Assembly (NCBI GenBank): GCA_000310025.1 | Contig: FN649727.1 | Location: 8,507,855-8,571,854 of the forward strand | DNA: 64,000 nucleotides | From: Ectocarpus siliculosus | Taxonomy: Eukaryota > Sar > Phaeophyceae > Ectocarpales > Ectocarpaceae | Reading direction: 5' to 3' | Shown here: piece after piece, positions 24,901-38,160 of the stretch | Layout of the letters: each line of letters opens with the position of its first letter | Numbering within the stretch: the stretch's first letter is position 1 | Translations under genes and position numbers: made by a program | The notes under the pieces: generated by a model | What the model was told of the DNA's origin: nothing | The model's input: the letters and a program-made list of their open reading frames with translations, nothing else | The model's database searches: none

Positions 24901-27094
24901 GGCTACTATGTTTAGGGTTGCGAGTGGTAGATTCCGGTGGTTGTGTGCACACACACGCTCTCAGTGATGTGACCGGCAATGATCATGCACAATGACAACG
25001 ATGTCGGAGTGTTCTCTGCTTCGACCAGACTCATGCCCCTCTTGGAAGTTCACTCATGTTTTGGGACACAAATAAGTGCGCAACCAGTTCGTTGGGAGTG
25101 CTAGGTCTCGGAATAGGAGGGAATAAACCTCGCAAGATTTTGTATGATGAAAAGCGCATCAACTTATTCTGAATCTGACTATCAACCTGTAGTTCATCGA
25201 GCCGCCTGCCCCCTCAGATGTAAACAAAGGGCAGCTAACCGGGATGCAACCGCAACCCCCCACCCTCCCTTGATACAAGTAACTCCAGTCCTCATCCGAT
25301 TGAAGCGCCTTGTCAGACAACTGCAGCACTTCAACCAACATTGAGTCTAGCGCCATTACAACTACACACGGGTTGAGTCCACTCGAATTTCACGCTGTGG
25401 AAGCAATACGCTCTATGTTGCCACTTCCAGCTTGACTTCGATACCTCTCTTGCTCTCTCTTGTTTCCTTGATCGAAACGTTACTAAACCGACACACACGC
25501 GCGAGACCTTCGAAAACACGAGAAGTCCAAGTCAAGCGACTCCCGACTCCCAACCCACCCACCCTACCAACAGTAAAACCCCCAGCTATAACGTGATACA
25601 AACAATAGAGTCCTTGAACATGAGACATCTTACCGAGGGTTGTCACACAACACAAAACCAGAATATTAATATGGATTTAATACTTATCCCGGATCCCTAT
25701 CTGTGGATAGAGATGGATTTGATGAGTTTTTGCAAGAAAAATATAAAAAAACGTATAATGGTCGGAAAAAAGGAGTAGTCTACGGACCGTTGTCAACAAA
25801 AAAACACAAACATTTCACCTCCCGAGAACACGTTTTCACTATTTAGTGTAGGGAGTCCCGTGGAGGAGGTAATCACACAATAACTAGCCTATAGCACTGT
25901 ATCAAACGGCCCCACGAATTCGGGTAGAACGATAGGACATGGACGGAAATGACGGCATGAAGGGCAATGACTCGATATACAATAGGCTAGACATCAACCG
26001 TCGGGAACAACCGCCACAAAACACTCCTTCCCACGTTTGGGCTATCCTTTCCTCTGACCCGAAATAGCAACCCTCGAACGCAATACCTGATGACGAAACA
26101 ACGATACTAAAGTCCTTACGAACGCTCGTGAGCCCGAGAAGGGCTTGCAGATTCCACCAAACGGTCCAAACAGCGCCCTGGCCCCCGAGCGCGCGCATCG
26201 ATCCCATCTATTAAATAAAACGATCACATCCTGCTGTCGCTCTTTCACTCTCAGCGGGTGATACAGGAACAATACTTCTGTTCGAGCCTGGGTTCTCCCC
26301 GACAACGAACCGAAAACGGCATGTGCATCACACGAAAAAACCATTGATTCGAGTTCCCGACGGAACTTCATAGCTTAGAACAAAGCCAGGACTGCATGGC
26401 CAACTAAAGTAAACCACAACAATAGAGGAAACGTGCCCTAAAAGTATGTTCTTCGACCATTTTCATCGCCCCTGGTAAGGTATATCCTATCACTGAAACC
26501 ATCTCCCGCCACATTTAGTCTATAGACATGCGTTTTCCTCTCAACATTCGTCTGGTTTACTCGAAATGGCTAAACACGGGTTTTCACCCTCGGCAGGCTT
26601 TCTCGCGAAGACCCTCCGAAGTTTCATACTTCCCCCGCAACCATAAAATAACCACACCTTCCGATTCTTTCGCCATGCGCCATATCGTTAGTTTCTCTAC
26701 CTCTTCGCACCGTGGAAAACATCATCTTTGGATGGAGCAGTTCCCCCGCCTTTAGAGGCCCCTCTCCCCCTCACCCTTACACTTGTCTCTCCTCTCGTAT
26801 TAGGAGAAAAATGAAACCCGGGGCAACCGCCACAATTCCACCACCGACCGGTGTGTGTATGTCACGCACCCCGCAGGGCGCTACACCGCGCATTCGATCT
26901 GCGAGCAACGCGCCTAGTCAGGGCCCAAGGCTCCTCCCTTGTTGTGGGCTGTTGGCATAACGCTAGAAGAACGGCCGCCTGAAGTGCGGCGCACATGCTA
27001 AATCCCTTGGGGTTCGGGTGAAAAGAAGAACGACCGAGGAGGGGCCGGCAAAACCCCTGCTGTACCTACTGCTCCCAGGGCCTCTGTTTCTGCC
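24901..27094. other. Convergent intergenic region
   Basis: This lies between the 3' ends of the dioxygenase-like gene and the receptor gene. It has an AT-rich island at about 25640-25850 (separate entry) and otherwise no recognisable gene. Several short open frames on both strands show no family resemblance. An unidentified repeat or retroelement fragment cannot be ruled out for 26400-27000. Confidence 0.5.
25670..25846 (+). other. AT-rich island with a 58-codon lysine-rich open frame
   Basis: The frame reads through DGFDEFLQEKYKKTYNG and ends KHFTSREHVFTI before a TAG. It has no ATG. Base composition and codon choice (AAA, AAT, TAT) differ sharply from all host exons in the window. It may be a fragment of a transferred or mobile gene, or chance. 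No family was recognised. Confidence 0.3.
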
Positions 27095-30000
27095 CTATCT
27101 CGGTCTGGAGGGGGGGGGGGTTCTCTCGACGATGCCTGCGCTGCCCAGTCCTGCCGAATTTTCTTGAGGTGCCACTTTCACCGGCATCGAGACCGATATA
27201 GGAAGCGCCAGGCTTCGCGCCAGGTCTACAGTAGTAGCGGCAGGAGTAGAAACGAGGGTCTTTTCGTGGCGTTTTCTGTCAGAACCAGAGTAGCTTGGCC
27301 GCTGCCGGGTAAACTCGTGGCGTCTTGCGCGGGCCTTGTCACGTTGCTGTAGCTTCTTTCTGGCACGAAGGTTGTTACCGGTAACTGCAATACCGCCCTG
27401 TGACGAGGTCCGAGCACGCCTCATGACAGCATCCCGCTGACGCCTCACGCCCGCCGCCGCCACAGAGTGTCTCGCCGTCGAGCGCCCCGACTTCTTTCTC
27501 CTGCCGGCAGCTGCGGCGTGGCTCCTCCTGCTGCGGCTTTGCACAGGAGAAGAAACCTTGCGGCTAGGCCTGGCGGGCCGTGCAGGGGCTAACGCTAGTT
27601 GACCCTGTCGCAAGTCGTGGCGCGGGGTTGCAAAGGCTGCCATCGATGTCTTCTTGACAACAGCTTTGGCCGGCGTCTCACTGATGACGGGGGATGGAGG
27701 ATTGGGTGTAGGTGTAGATGCCGGCTCCACCGCAGTTCCCTTCTCCATCTCATCGGCGACGAGAGCGACATCGTTGAGGCCGTTCGATGCGCGGGGGCTA
27801 TCTAGCACGGAGTTTGGTTGGCTTGCTTGATCAGCTTCATCGTCACCATCGTCGTTCCCGTAGCAGGGGCTGAAGCAGCAGCACCAGAGTGCACGGCAGC
27901 AAGAGGCCACAGCCCTCCGGTACAGAAAGTCCTTGAGTGAGGATACAAGTCAACGAGGAGCCCACGGCGGCGACGGGGTTAACTTGCTGTCTTCGTCTGA
28001 GTTTGGGCATCAAGTTCGGCGAGAAAATGCCGGTTATGTGCTTGCTCACAAAGGAAGAAGGGCCGGCTACACCATGATAAGCAGTCCGAACATATCAAGA
28101 CCGACCACTGCTGCGTGATGCGTAATGGAAAGTCAAAAGTTATCCCACCTGTAACCACGCCTGCTTGAGTTTGTCGTTGAGGCCGTAGCAGATGAAATTC
28201 AGCAAACCCTGCCCAAACCGGGACGCGGCAAAGCGATGGCGGAGAAGGGGTTACGAAAGCCGATGAGAAGGAAGGGGAATTGACAACTACAACGTCCCTT
28301 CGTGTGCGATTGCACGTTTGCGTCGGACAGCAGTGTACCACGGCCGTTCTCAAGGATAGGGGGGAACACGTTGTGGTGCCCTTCTTCGGGGATAACTCTC
28401 GGTCCGGCATATGATAGCACCTCGTCTTGAGATTTATTGGTTGCGCCTTCACTTAACGCCCTCAAAAACACTTCTCTTGTCAATGCCTATTGGCCTTTTG
28501 AGACATACTCACGTCGTGAGCAAAACTACGCTTGTGGCTAAGTGGATCTGGTAGAAAGGCATATGTGATGGTTTTGACGGGGTTCGGTAGGGTTGTGAGC
28601 TATAGCACAGGGGCGCGATTGTTCGTAAACTCATTTAGATCTTGTCATATTTCATGCACCCCTGTGCGATTACTCCGACCCCTGTGCGGAAATCGAACTC
28701 AATCATTTCGTTTTGGTTTCATGTGTTCGACAGCTCTAGACTGCGTCATATACTGATGACTCCCATCACAGATTGAAACTGCTGCTGCATATCTTCCCGC
28801 GGAAAACACCCCCCCCACCAAAACGTGAACCTCCAATAAAGTATTTGTCAAAAGGTTCTGTGGTACCTGAAGTCTCGATGTGAGTGTAGCCAGGAGAAGC
28901 AAGAAGAAGCTGGCGTTGGCTTGCCCCACCGCTAGTGTGTAGATCCCGTTGACCAGCGTGAACATCCAGCAAAGCACGAAGATCACTGGGTACCTGCGGG
29001 GAAACACCGTTCAAACACTTGGTGACCCCGCTCCATGTGCGTACAACGTTTTGACTAAACACACATGTGCCGACGTCCATATCGTTTCACGTTCTCCGCT
29101 AAGCGAACGGAAACGAATTCTCGGGAGATACCGCAGACAAGCACAGAGGTTTGAAGTTACACCGATAGCTTCTGTTTCGATAGGCTAGTCAGACGAACGT
29201 TTTTGGTTTCAGTTTTTCTGTCTTTTCCATAGCACGGTTCGGTCCGAAGCACCAAGAGCTCTATGCTGTTGTCTTTACCATGCTCACCACTTGATACGCG
29301 AGATGAACCTGTCCATGTCCATCTCCGGTGTGTGAGTCGTCAACACGTGCTGCGACCTCCCACCGTGCGCACCCAATGGTACTGCTGTTGAAGATGTTGC
29401 GCTAACCCTCTCCCCCTTTTCGGTTTCGGTGAGTCTACTACGGGTGCGAGCCGTTCCACACGCAGTATCTCCGAAGTCTGTGTCCATGCTCGACATCCTG
29501 CTGACGAAACCCCTTGCGGTGACGACCCCATTGGCGAAGCGTGACTTCATGGGCACTTGCGGCATCGCCATCATGGCCGCTTTGGCTAGGCTGCCAGTGT
29601 TGACTCCGTGGCTTTCTGCCGCCTCCGTGCTCTCGCTGCTAGCATTCCCTGAGGATGGACACTTCTTTCCGGCGATGGCTCTCGGTCTCCCGAGCACCTG
29701 CTCCCATTTTATCATGGCCGTACGCGTAGAGTTGTTACTGTCGTGGATGGCACCATCAGCGTCCCGCATAACCTCAGAGACGACGCCCGGCAGCCCGGCA
29801 TCGTTCCCTCGTTCGGTCTCCCTTAACACCGGCAGACGTTCCGGGGATGTTGGTATGGGTCCGCCAGCCACGGCTCCAAGGGAGAGTCTCCGGTTGACTG
29901 GCGCCGCCATGCCATTTAGCCAAACGACGCTCTTGCATTCCTCTCCCTCTGACGACGACTCGTAGAGGGGGTCGTCATCGCCGTAGAACCCCACATCGCG

Positions 30001-33000
30001 GGAGGTACTCCACAGCCAATTCTTGACGCTGACGTTGCTGTTGCTGCGCGTGAAGGGCCACGAAGAACCAGAGGAGCTACTGCTGTGCTCGGCATAGTCG
30101 CGCTGTTGCGAAGGAAGCGTAGAGAATCCGTTCGCGCGGCGCTCGCCGTCGGCACTTTCTTCAGTACTTATAGGGAACATCCACTTCCAGAAGCTGTTAT
30201 TGCGCTCCAGTCGCTTGTTCGGTGACGTCGGCGGCCGCGGCCGCGCAGCGCTGTTGTTTTTGGGCTCCGTCGGCGACTCCTTCACAACTGTTCTTTTGCT
30301 CACGTCTTTCTTGGGTTGGTCTGGAGACACGTGCAATCTTGCGCCTGGCATAGCACTAGAAGGTATCGGCATGGCGCTGATCGGTGCTGACGAGGCCCCG
30401 CCATGGGTTTTCGGGCTTTGCCGCTGTTCTCGGTGTTGTTTCACGGAGGAAGCTTCCGTGTGGCGGTTGGTGGTGGCTTCTAGAGACAGTCGGAACACGT
30501 TTCTCTGCGCACGGCCGAGCGTTTTGAGCACCTCAACGTAGGCCCAGACGATCACAACCATAGACAAGAGAACCACCACCAAGAATATGGCTCGCCAGAG
30601 AGACCCAATGTTCCATGAATCGCCGCCTGCGAGTGCGTTTGTTGCAGTCGGGAATGGGTAAGAAAGCTGCGCACGGTGACACAAGAGGTTGGATCATAAC
30701 GCCCAAAGTGATTGACCTGATTTAAGATTCGAGTGGCCAACCGCCACTGGTTCTCGGTTTCTTCAGTGGTAGGGGCATGCTACTCTCACATCCGTGACAA
30801 ATACGGCACGAGCGGTATCTCTTTTGGTATCACGACCTGTTCCACGACTCACTATCGACACCACAGAAAAAGCTCTCCGTTCTTCCGAAGGATCCTGTTG
30901 CCAGCGGTGCGCTGGACAGCAGCGCTGAGACGCCCCACGCCCAGAGATGGTTCCACGGCATGCTGCAGCAAGAGAATATTGAGCATGGGAAGATCACCGT
31001 CGTCAGCACTGCGCGGCAACACTGCTGTTCGGGAAGTTGTGGTTCTTGCTCGGGGGTCATGAGGGCTCCGACGGCACGGGTGGCAGGACTGAACGCCGGA
31101 TGCGAGCGAATGTCATACGCAACACATCGCCCATCCTCGGGATGTTTTCCCAAGCTTGCTTGTCCTTGAGGGGTCCAACTCCAACTGAAAACACACTGAA
31201 GTACAGAGACTGTGTGCGGTGAAAGAGTAGACCGCGGCAGACTACAGCGCTGCGGGCACAAAGCTAATGTACACTTCACAGAGCGGGGGCTCTAAAACAT
31301 TCCACGTACCGTTTGTTGCTGTCGAACGCCCGCGTCTTCGAGGACATCTCCAGCAAAGACTGGGCAATCAAAAGGGTCCATTGGATAAGGGCAACCTATC
31401 AAGCAGATCACGAAGGGCGCATGGACAATGAACGGGCGCTGGGGTTAGGGTAACTTCCACGACATCGCGAACTAGCGATCAATCCCCATCTAAGACGTTT
31501 GGCATATGACATGGACCACGTGTAGTTTTGAAAATAATACCTTCAGCACCCCCTGAGCACACACCGTGAGAGTATTCAGAGGTTGAAGGCACATCCTTGC
31601 GCAATCGATGCTGACAGTGAGCCGCGGAGCGCGAGCCGCGACGTGAATCTTTTCATCCCCATGAGGAAAAAAAAAGGCTCTTATTATGGGGCTCTTCAAA
31701 CCAACGCGATGGATGGGGCCTTTTCCAATTTCCACCTAATTATAAGGCTACGTCAAACATTAATCACCTTTGTTCAACCAGAACCAGGTCTATAGAGCAC
31801 CGATTTTACGATCTGCTGCCTTGTGAGGAGGAAGCAATTTATTTAGGGCACTCTTCGTCACACTGGTTTCGTCGCGCTCCGACAACAGATGGCCGTGCTT
31901 GACTGGCGTTTGTCCAGCAAATAATCGGATGTTTTGACTCCTTTCGCCGGAGAGTTGTAGAGGCAACGGAGGAACAACAAATCGGACATCTCTCTCTCAC
32001 ACACACGCGTTGCTCGGCAAACCAGGAGAAATAGAGGAAACACTCAGCTAAACACGCAACACCGCTGGGAGGGGCAAGACAGCACTGGCGAGGGAAGGGA
32101 GCCGTACACACAGCTCGTGGCGGATTCATTGTCATTACTGTTGCTTCGGTGTGTGGGGAGGGATCATCGATAAACCTGCGCCTGGGGCAACAAAAATCCA
32201 AACTGATCCCTGCGGACGCGGCGTTTTGTTTTCAGGTTGCGCCAGACTCTCCCGCCCGCAATTTCTGAGCGTCCGACAACCTCCTGGTCACCACACAAGA
32301 CGGGGCATGGAGCTCGTGGCGGATACTCTTGTCACTGATGTTGCTTCCGTGTGTGGGGAGGGGTCATCTGGAAACAAACCCGTGCCATGGGAACAAATGC
32401 CCTCGAAGAGCCCCTTTTTACGTCCCAGGCGCCAGGGTATTATTTTCTCGCATGCATGCACTGCTGCCGAGCTAGTTAGATGGGAATCACCGCCGTTACA
32501 TCATCATCATCAGCAGCACACTACATGTGCATTTGTGTAAGCTACCACTGTTCATTTGTGTCTGTCTCAGTACTGTTAGGTGCCGATGGTTTGGCGGTAC
32601 TGCTGAGCAGACGACGGTGTGTGTGTGTTTTCCTCCGCCGTTGATGTGTAACATTCAACAACTTCCAAAGGGCGCGGGTGCACCAGTCAGCATCGCAGAT
32701 AGACTCCTGTCAGGTATTGAGTCGTAACCCGCGGCTCATTACCCCTACCTACCTAGTGTTACACCAGCTGCCGGGCGCCCACAACCAACTCGAAATCGAA
32801 TTCAGTACCGAACTCGTTTCTGAGAACGGCACAAAGGCGTCAGGTCGTACAAGGACGCTGCCCAGAAATAACTACAAACTACAGGCTTTTACCCTCGTGC
32901 ATATTGCCTTGGGCCCGACGGTGGAAGATTCGATGCCTGCTCGTCATAAAAAAAGGGAGACCTACACACGCAGCAAAGAAGACTGGTGTCCACAGAAACG

Positions 33001-35265
33001 CTGCCACTGGGTGTGTGGCAGGTGGAGATAAGATACGAGTGTTGACATTTGCCCTTTGTCGGCGAAGGTTTGGGACCACGACTAGGCGAATAGTGCCTTG
33101 GGGGAGGGGAGGATGTACTCGTTGTCGTGAATGCCGTATTCGTTAGACCATTAACCTCGCATCCCTACCAAGCCGGGACGGATCACGCCGGGTTTTCACC
33201 GGACCAGGCTAGCACATCACCAAGCGCGAAGCGTCGTGAGGTATTCAGCGAGTCGCACAGAGGGTGTGCTGCATCCTGCTACGGGTGTTCGGCATCTTGT
33301 GCTTACTTCTTTGCATACGGTTGACAGCTGCGAATGGCCCAATCTATTTTCTGGTGCTTGCTTTTTCTTGCGGAGACAGTCAAACACTCTGTGTAACTGC
33401 CTCGAGGGTGCTTGACCTATGGAACACAACGTGGTGAGATCATTCCCTTTTGGCGGAGTGAGGATTCTCGACCCCGCACAACACAGTGTCGACCATCATG
33501 AAAAAAACAAGGGCAAAAAAAAGCGGCAACCTGTTTCTCGAGATCACGAAGCGATCGGCGTGGTATACAACGAACGTCGTTGCCAAGCGATGAAAACCCA
33601 CGGGGGCATAAGTCGTGCAGTTGTGGCGCAATTTTCAACGTCTATACTTGTATGCATACAACAACATAAAATATTTGCCTCGGTCACACATTACTTTTGT
33701 AAATCAGCAACACCGCACCTGGAAAAACCACTGCAAGACGCCCTGAGTGTAGCAGAGCCCCGATCCGTAGCTGGGGCTACCCAAGAAAAAGCTAAGGTTG
33801 ACGGCGAGATCGCATACCGCCAGCCAAACCACGAGCTACGGAGTATGCGGACGGTAACAGTAAATACGTAAATACGTGTCAACGTTAGAATTTTGCCGAG
33901 AGTTATTCTTGGAAGTCATCATGTTGCTCGATGAATGGCTTGTGACGATGATGACGTCGCCATTTAACTTTACAGCCAAGACACAGGACCATCAATAGCT
34001 TGCCGTTCGTCTACGTAAGTTGGTTGGTTGTATGTTGTGTGACTGACTGACTGACTTGTCTGTTGTCAGTTCAATTTACAATTGCAACGCCTTACCGGTC
34101 ACTATCGCTTTTTGGACATATTAACATGCATACATACATGCAGTCAGTACAAGTTGATGGAGGGCAACAAACATACGTCTATATCTGAGAAGAACACAGC
34201 CTTGGCAGCTGCAGAAACATACCTACACGAGCTACCAGTACCAAAAGAGCAAGTCATTATTAGAGATTCCACGAAACGACAAAAGACAACAAATATATAG
34301 CCCGGAGAGGCGGAGAGACAGCAGGCGATTTTGGGGGCACAAAAATAAATATCGTGCAGTTGAAATAATATTACCCCAACCATTGCCGCGTGGATGCTGC
34401 TGCTAAACATTTCGTTACGTAACCCCAACTTGCGTAAACTGGTCCAAGAAAGATTCGCCCGAGTCACCGGCCGTGTACGTCACCTGAAACGAGTATGTGC
34501 GCAGCTGATCGTTCATGTTGCAGTTTCGCCGAATCCCGAACCGAATTTTTCGTTTTCGCGGGGTCCCACCAGTGCCGCCGCGCCCGCCCGTCCGTGCCGT
34601 ACGTTTTTTGTTTTCATACAACATGTTGAAACGAACGCAGAACGGAGCAAAACCACGACCGACCGATTTACGCAGAGTTTGGCAGCAGATGCTTGGTGCG
34701 TAGCGAGTATCACACCAAAGTTGGCGACATCACCCTGTACGCGTCATACACTTTCTTCTACATCCTCAAGTCTCAACAAAAACATCCGAAGGCCAGACGC
34801 TGACTCACGTATCTGCTGTGCGCGGAGTATCAACCAAGCATCGCCGACAAGAAATTAACGTTCCGCGGAGATTCTGCGGTTTTGTTTCTGAGCGTGATGT
34901 AGATAGCTATGCATAGAGTTAGACTATACACTCTGCTCTCTGTGTAGTGCACGGTTGCGGCTTGCAAATATGCTGAATGAAGCTCTGTGGGTGATGGCGG
35001 GCGTAGGCTATCTATACCTACCTCTTCCTCCTGGACGTAAAAGACAAACACCAGGTAGGGCACAAACTGCTGTTGGCTACCCGAAACGACACAGCAGTGG
35101 TAGTAAAATCGCACTTGCCTGCTTGAAGCGGAAGTTAGCCACGACTATAACCGCAGAGCCCAGAAATGACAGCGAAGCACAAGCCTGCGCGACATGTACG
35201 ATTGCCCGCTGTTGTCCGTCCGATATCCCTGTCCCGTAGCCCGTGGTTCCGTCCGGGTGTGGCAT
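27095..35265 (-). CDS. Seven-transmembrane receptor (cAMP-receptor/GPR157-like GPCR) with very long third loop
   Basis: Exons read: 35119-35265 (ATG at 35265), 34484-34504 (21-nt microexon), an unresolved TM2 region, 31541-31610, 31310-31395, 30853-30962, 29288-30626, 28867-28993, 28149-28208 and 27095-27931 (stop). TM1 is AIVHVAQACASLSFLGSAVI, followed by loop 1 LRTYSFQ. The loop-1/TM3 cysteine motif is VCAQG, TM3 is WTLLIAQSLLEM, TM4 is LWAWGVSALLSSAPLA, TM5 is WRAIFLVVVLLSMVVIVWAY, TM6 is YPVIFVLCWMFTLVNGI, TM7 is GLLNFICYGLNDKLK. This order and the WAWGVS/NFICYG motifs match cAMP-receptor and GPR157-type GPCRs. About 430 Ser-rich residues with no domain separate TM5 from TM6. The cytoplasmic tail starts with a Cys-rich stretch (possible palmitoylation) and is basic and Ser-rich. 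Ligand unknown. A transposable repeat copy lies in the unresolved intron region. Confidence 0.83.
33113..33420 (-). repeat. Interspersed repeat family A, copy 1
   Basis: Read on the minus strand, this begins gtcaagcaccctcgaggcag and shares about 300 bp, at roughly 80-85% identity by eye, with 49166-49461 on the plus strand. Shared blocks include gcaccagaaaatagatt, agtaagcacaagatgccgaa and gcttcgcgcttggtgatgtg. No open frame or terminal repeats were recognised; a SINE, or a fragment of a larger element, is possible. It lies within a receptor intron. Confidence 0.85.
34484..34504 (-). other. Candidate 21-nt microexon of the receptor
   Basis: The exon encodes LRTYSFQ, is preceded by gatcag and followed by gtgacg, and joins the TM1 exon in phase 0. 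The peptide fits the first intracellular loop, which in this receptor class commonly reads LRT-x-SF. It is short enough to arise by chance, so it remains a prediction. Confidence 0.55.
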
Positions 35266-36022
35266 GCTTTTTTTCTCTTCCTCTTCTTAATTGTACGCAG
35301 CAGCGCTCACTGTGTTCCCATGCACAAGTGCGATTTTGGTTCTTTCTACAGGCACACCATGGCGGGGACACGAGGAGAGTCTTGAGTCGCCCTAGTGCAG
35401 GGCACGCCTCTTCTGTCTTGCTGCAGAACGATTACCCGTGCGCTCGAGATGTCCAGCCAAGCGTCCGATGTTTTTATTTGCAGAAGACCAATACCCGATC
35501 TGTCGGTGCTTCCTATGAGTGGCGAAGGAATCGACTCTTGTGGAGACCGAGTAGGCCTATGCATATGTTCTCCAACTACTGTACATGATGTGCGTAGCGA
35601 CAGGTGATGAGTTTGGTCTGCTCGTCCGGTCGGCGTCTGGTCTGCTGTCGGGGTTTCTTGCTTGTTGTTATTTGTGACTTGGAAAAGTCATCCCCGGGAC
35701 TGTCCAAAATTGGCCAATCGCCTGCCGTGATCGATCGACGACCGATGACCAAACGAACAAAAAAGAAGAAGTCCCTTCGAATTTCAACGGGGCAACGGGC
35801 ACGGGTATTCTATCTCTGATGTTCCCAAAAACAGGTTGGTACGATGGTACCTAGAAGAGTATCGCTGTGTGCTGCTCGCGGCTCGCGGGGAACCTCGAGA
35901 AACACTGGTAGTGCTCCGCTTACACGGTGGGTACATACGCTATGTAATCTATAGGACGGAAGGAGAAGATTTGTGCACTATAGACCTATATAGACCTATA
36001 GACGGATTTCTTACGGGCTGAG

Positions 36023-36068
36023 GGCTCACGAGATCGCAGGAAAAGCAATCCTGATGATCTCGTGAGCC
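36023..36068. repeat. Inverted repeat, 13-bp perfect stem
   Basis: The arm ggctcacgagatc at 36023-36035 pairs with gatctcgtgagcc at 36056-36068 across a 20-nt loop. The loop has an additional agga/tcct pairing. A T-run follows shortly after. It could be a structural element or a transposon end; no transcript context is visible. Confidence 0.75.
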
Positions 36069-37920
36069 TAGAGTCCTTTTTTCGAGGTTTCTCCGCCCGT
36101 TGACCTCGCCTCGAAACGAGACTTGCACCTACCGATAGCCCTGTGTTGAGGGCCCTCCCGGCGTGCCGCGCGCTCTCGGGGCGCACTGCGTGCAGCGCCA
36201 GCGAGGGCAGAAAGTCGCGTCTCCGACATCTAACCATGGATCCACCAATCACACCCCGATTTCTTGACAGTGCAGGCCACTCATACATACATTCGGCAAG
36301 CGGCTGACGTGGATTGTGCGTGTGCCCTGGCTACACACCACACACCCTGCCACACACGACAACCAAGCCACCAAGTCTCCGCATGAGACGAGACAAAGTA
36401 CTCTACTGCTGTAGTGCGTCTCCCTTTTGATCCAGGCGAAAGGCGGGGGGGTTAGCAGCCAGTGTCGTGCGCACAGCTGTCTGCACAACTATACACCCGC
36501 CCGAGAAAAATAAAATGAAATACGTCAAGTACGTTGTTTGTTCTTCCGTTTCATGGAAATACTTCTTTTTTTTCCCCGGAAATATCTTCTGGATACCTAC
36601 CGCAGCAGTTTATTGTAGAGCGGCTACCGGGACATGCTCCCCATCCCACCAACACACACTAACACACGAACTTCTACAGTCATCTGACTCCCAAAACCCT
36701 CTAGCAGAACATATAGAAATACTACTGCTGCTGCTGTGGGTTTCCATATTTATTTTCATATCGGCAGACAAAGTTGTCTGCTTTTCTCTGCTTTTTTTGC
36801 TTACTACACACAACGTGCTGCAAAAACTAAAAAAACTACCGTATGCATACATACTACGTAATGATTTGCGCTGCTTTTCCTCGCCTCCCGCACTCAGCCC
36901 CGATTCTCATCACCGACGGCTGGCTGTACATCAGATCACATACGAAGACCGCAGACCCGAGAAGTAGCGAACTTTATTCAGCTACAACGTCTCGCTGAGG
37001 GGGTGGGTAGCACATGGGAGAGAGGGGGGGAAGAGAGTAGAGAAAAAAAGCTGGTTGCTTGATGTTTCTTTCTTAGTTTAATTATTCGACACACTCCCCC
37101 CCAGTACCCCTCTACTCTCTCTCTCTCGTGTCTTATGAATAATAGTAGATAGAATTTTTCAGGGGTCGCTCCTCTGTTTTCTTATTGAGACGTTTCTTCT
37201 ATGGTGTGGCCCAGGTGGAGCTATTATATTATGTTACGTAACCAACCCTACTTTGCTACTTTTTTCGTGGAAAGTGAGCCTTTCTTTGTTTCTGAAAAAC
37301 AAACTTCTTACTCCGAGCAATTAAATACTCTGTCCTCCGGCCGGCCGTCGCGTAACATATGAAAATAGTCATTGTGCGTCTGTCTCTCTCTGCTCTTCGA
37401 ACAAACAAACAAATTTTCCCCTCTTCGCAGCATTTTTTCTTCGTATCTCTCATTTCAAAACTCCACCCGCACACACTTGCCATCGCCATTGAACCTACGA
37501 GCGTAGCGGCGACCGCGAAGCGGTACGCCGCGGAGCGCCGTTGTACTATATGCATATATATATATACCACAACAGGACGATACATAGGAGAAATGGAAAG
37601 AAATTAAATTAATTAATTACATAAAATATTAAAAATACGCCGTCATGTCTTGTTGAAGGTTGACTTTGCGCTTGTTCGTGAATGTGTGATACTGGGTGCG
37701 TGGTGGAGTTGTGCTGGCGGTCGGCCATCCTCGCCTTCGTCACACATGGGGTGATCATCCGACCGGTCGTGAGCGCCCGGTGGAGGGGACACACGCACGC
37801 CCTATTTACGGCCGTCCGTGTGCATGTGAGCACTGCTGCAAACGTATCGTGTGCAAACTGGCTTCGCGAAGCCTTGTCGGGCAATTATTGGAAATATTCA
37901 ATATCCCGTCTTGGCGATAT

Positions 37921-37998
37921 CCGTGAGGCAAAATTCAACATCCCGCGTACATCTTTGTATCCGTGTGGCAAAATTCAACATCCCGCGTACATCTTTGG
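37921..37998. repeat. 40-bp direct duplication
   Basis: Two units begin ccgtg at 37921 and 37961 and share ggcaaaattcaacatcccgc and gtacatcttt almost without change. A weaker match (attcaatatcccgtc) precedes them at about 37897. Confidence 0.9.
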
Positions 37999-38160
37999 GA
38001 GGTCCGCCGCACTCGTTTGAAGACTTGTTTAAATTACCATGTATTAGCGCAACTCCGAAGTGGAACGCATTCGAACCACGCACGTTCAGTTCCGAGACGG
38101 GATGGAATGACACGCGGTGTACGGCAGAGTTCGGGACAATAATGAAATATGGCAACCCCC

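Noticed and set aside
26750-27000. Possible solo LTR
   Set aside because: Promoter-like pyrimidine-rich text was suggestive, but no matching second end, target duplication or primer-binding site was found.
36467-36967. 166-codon plus-strand open frame with a hydrophobic stretch
   Set aside because: No family resemblance, low-complexity hydrophobic sequence from AT/T-rich DNA, no splice or codon-use support.
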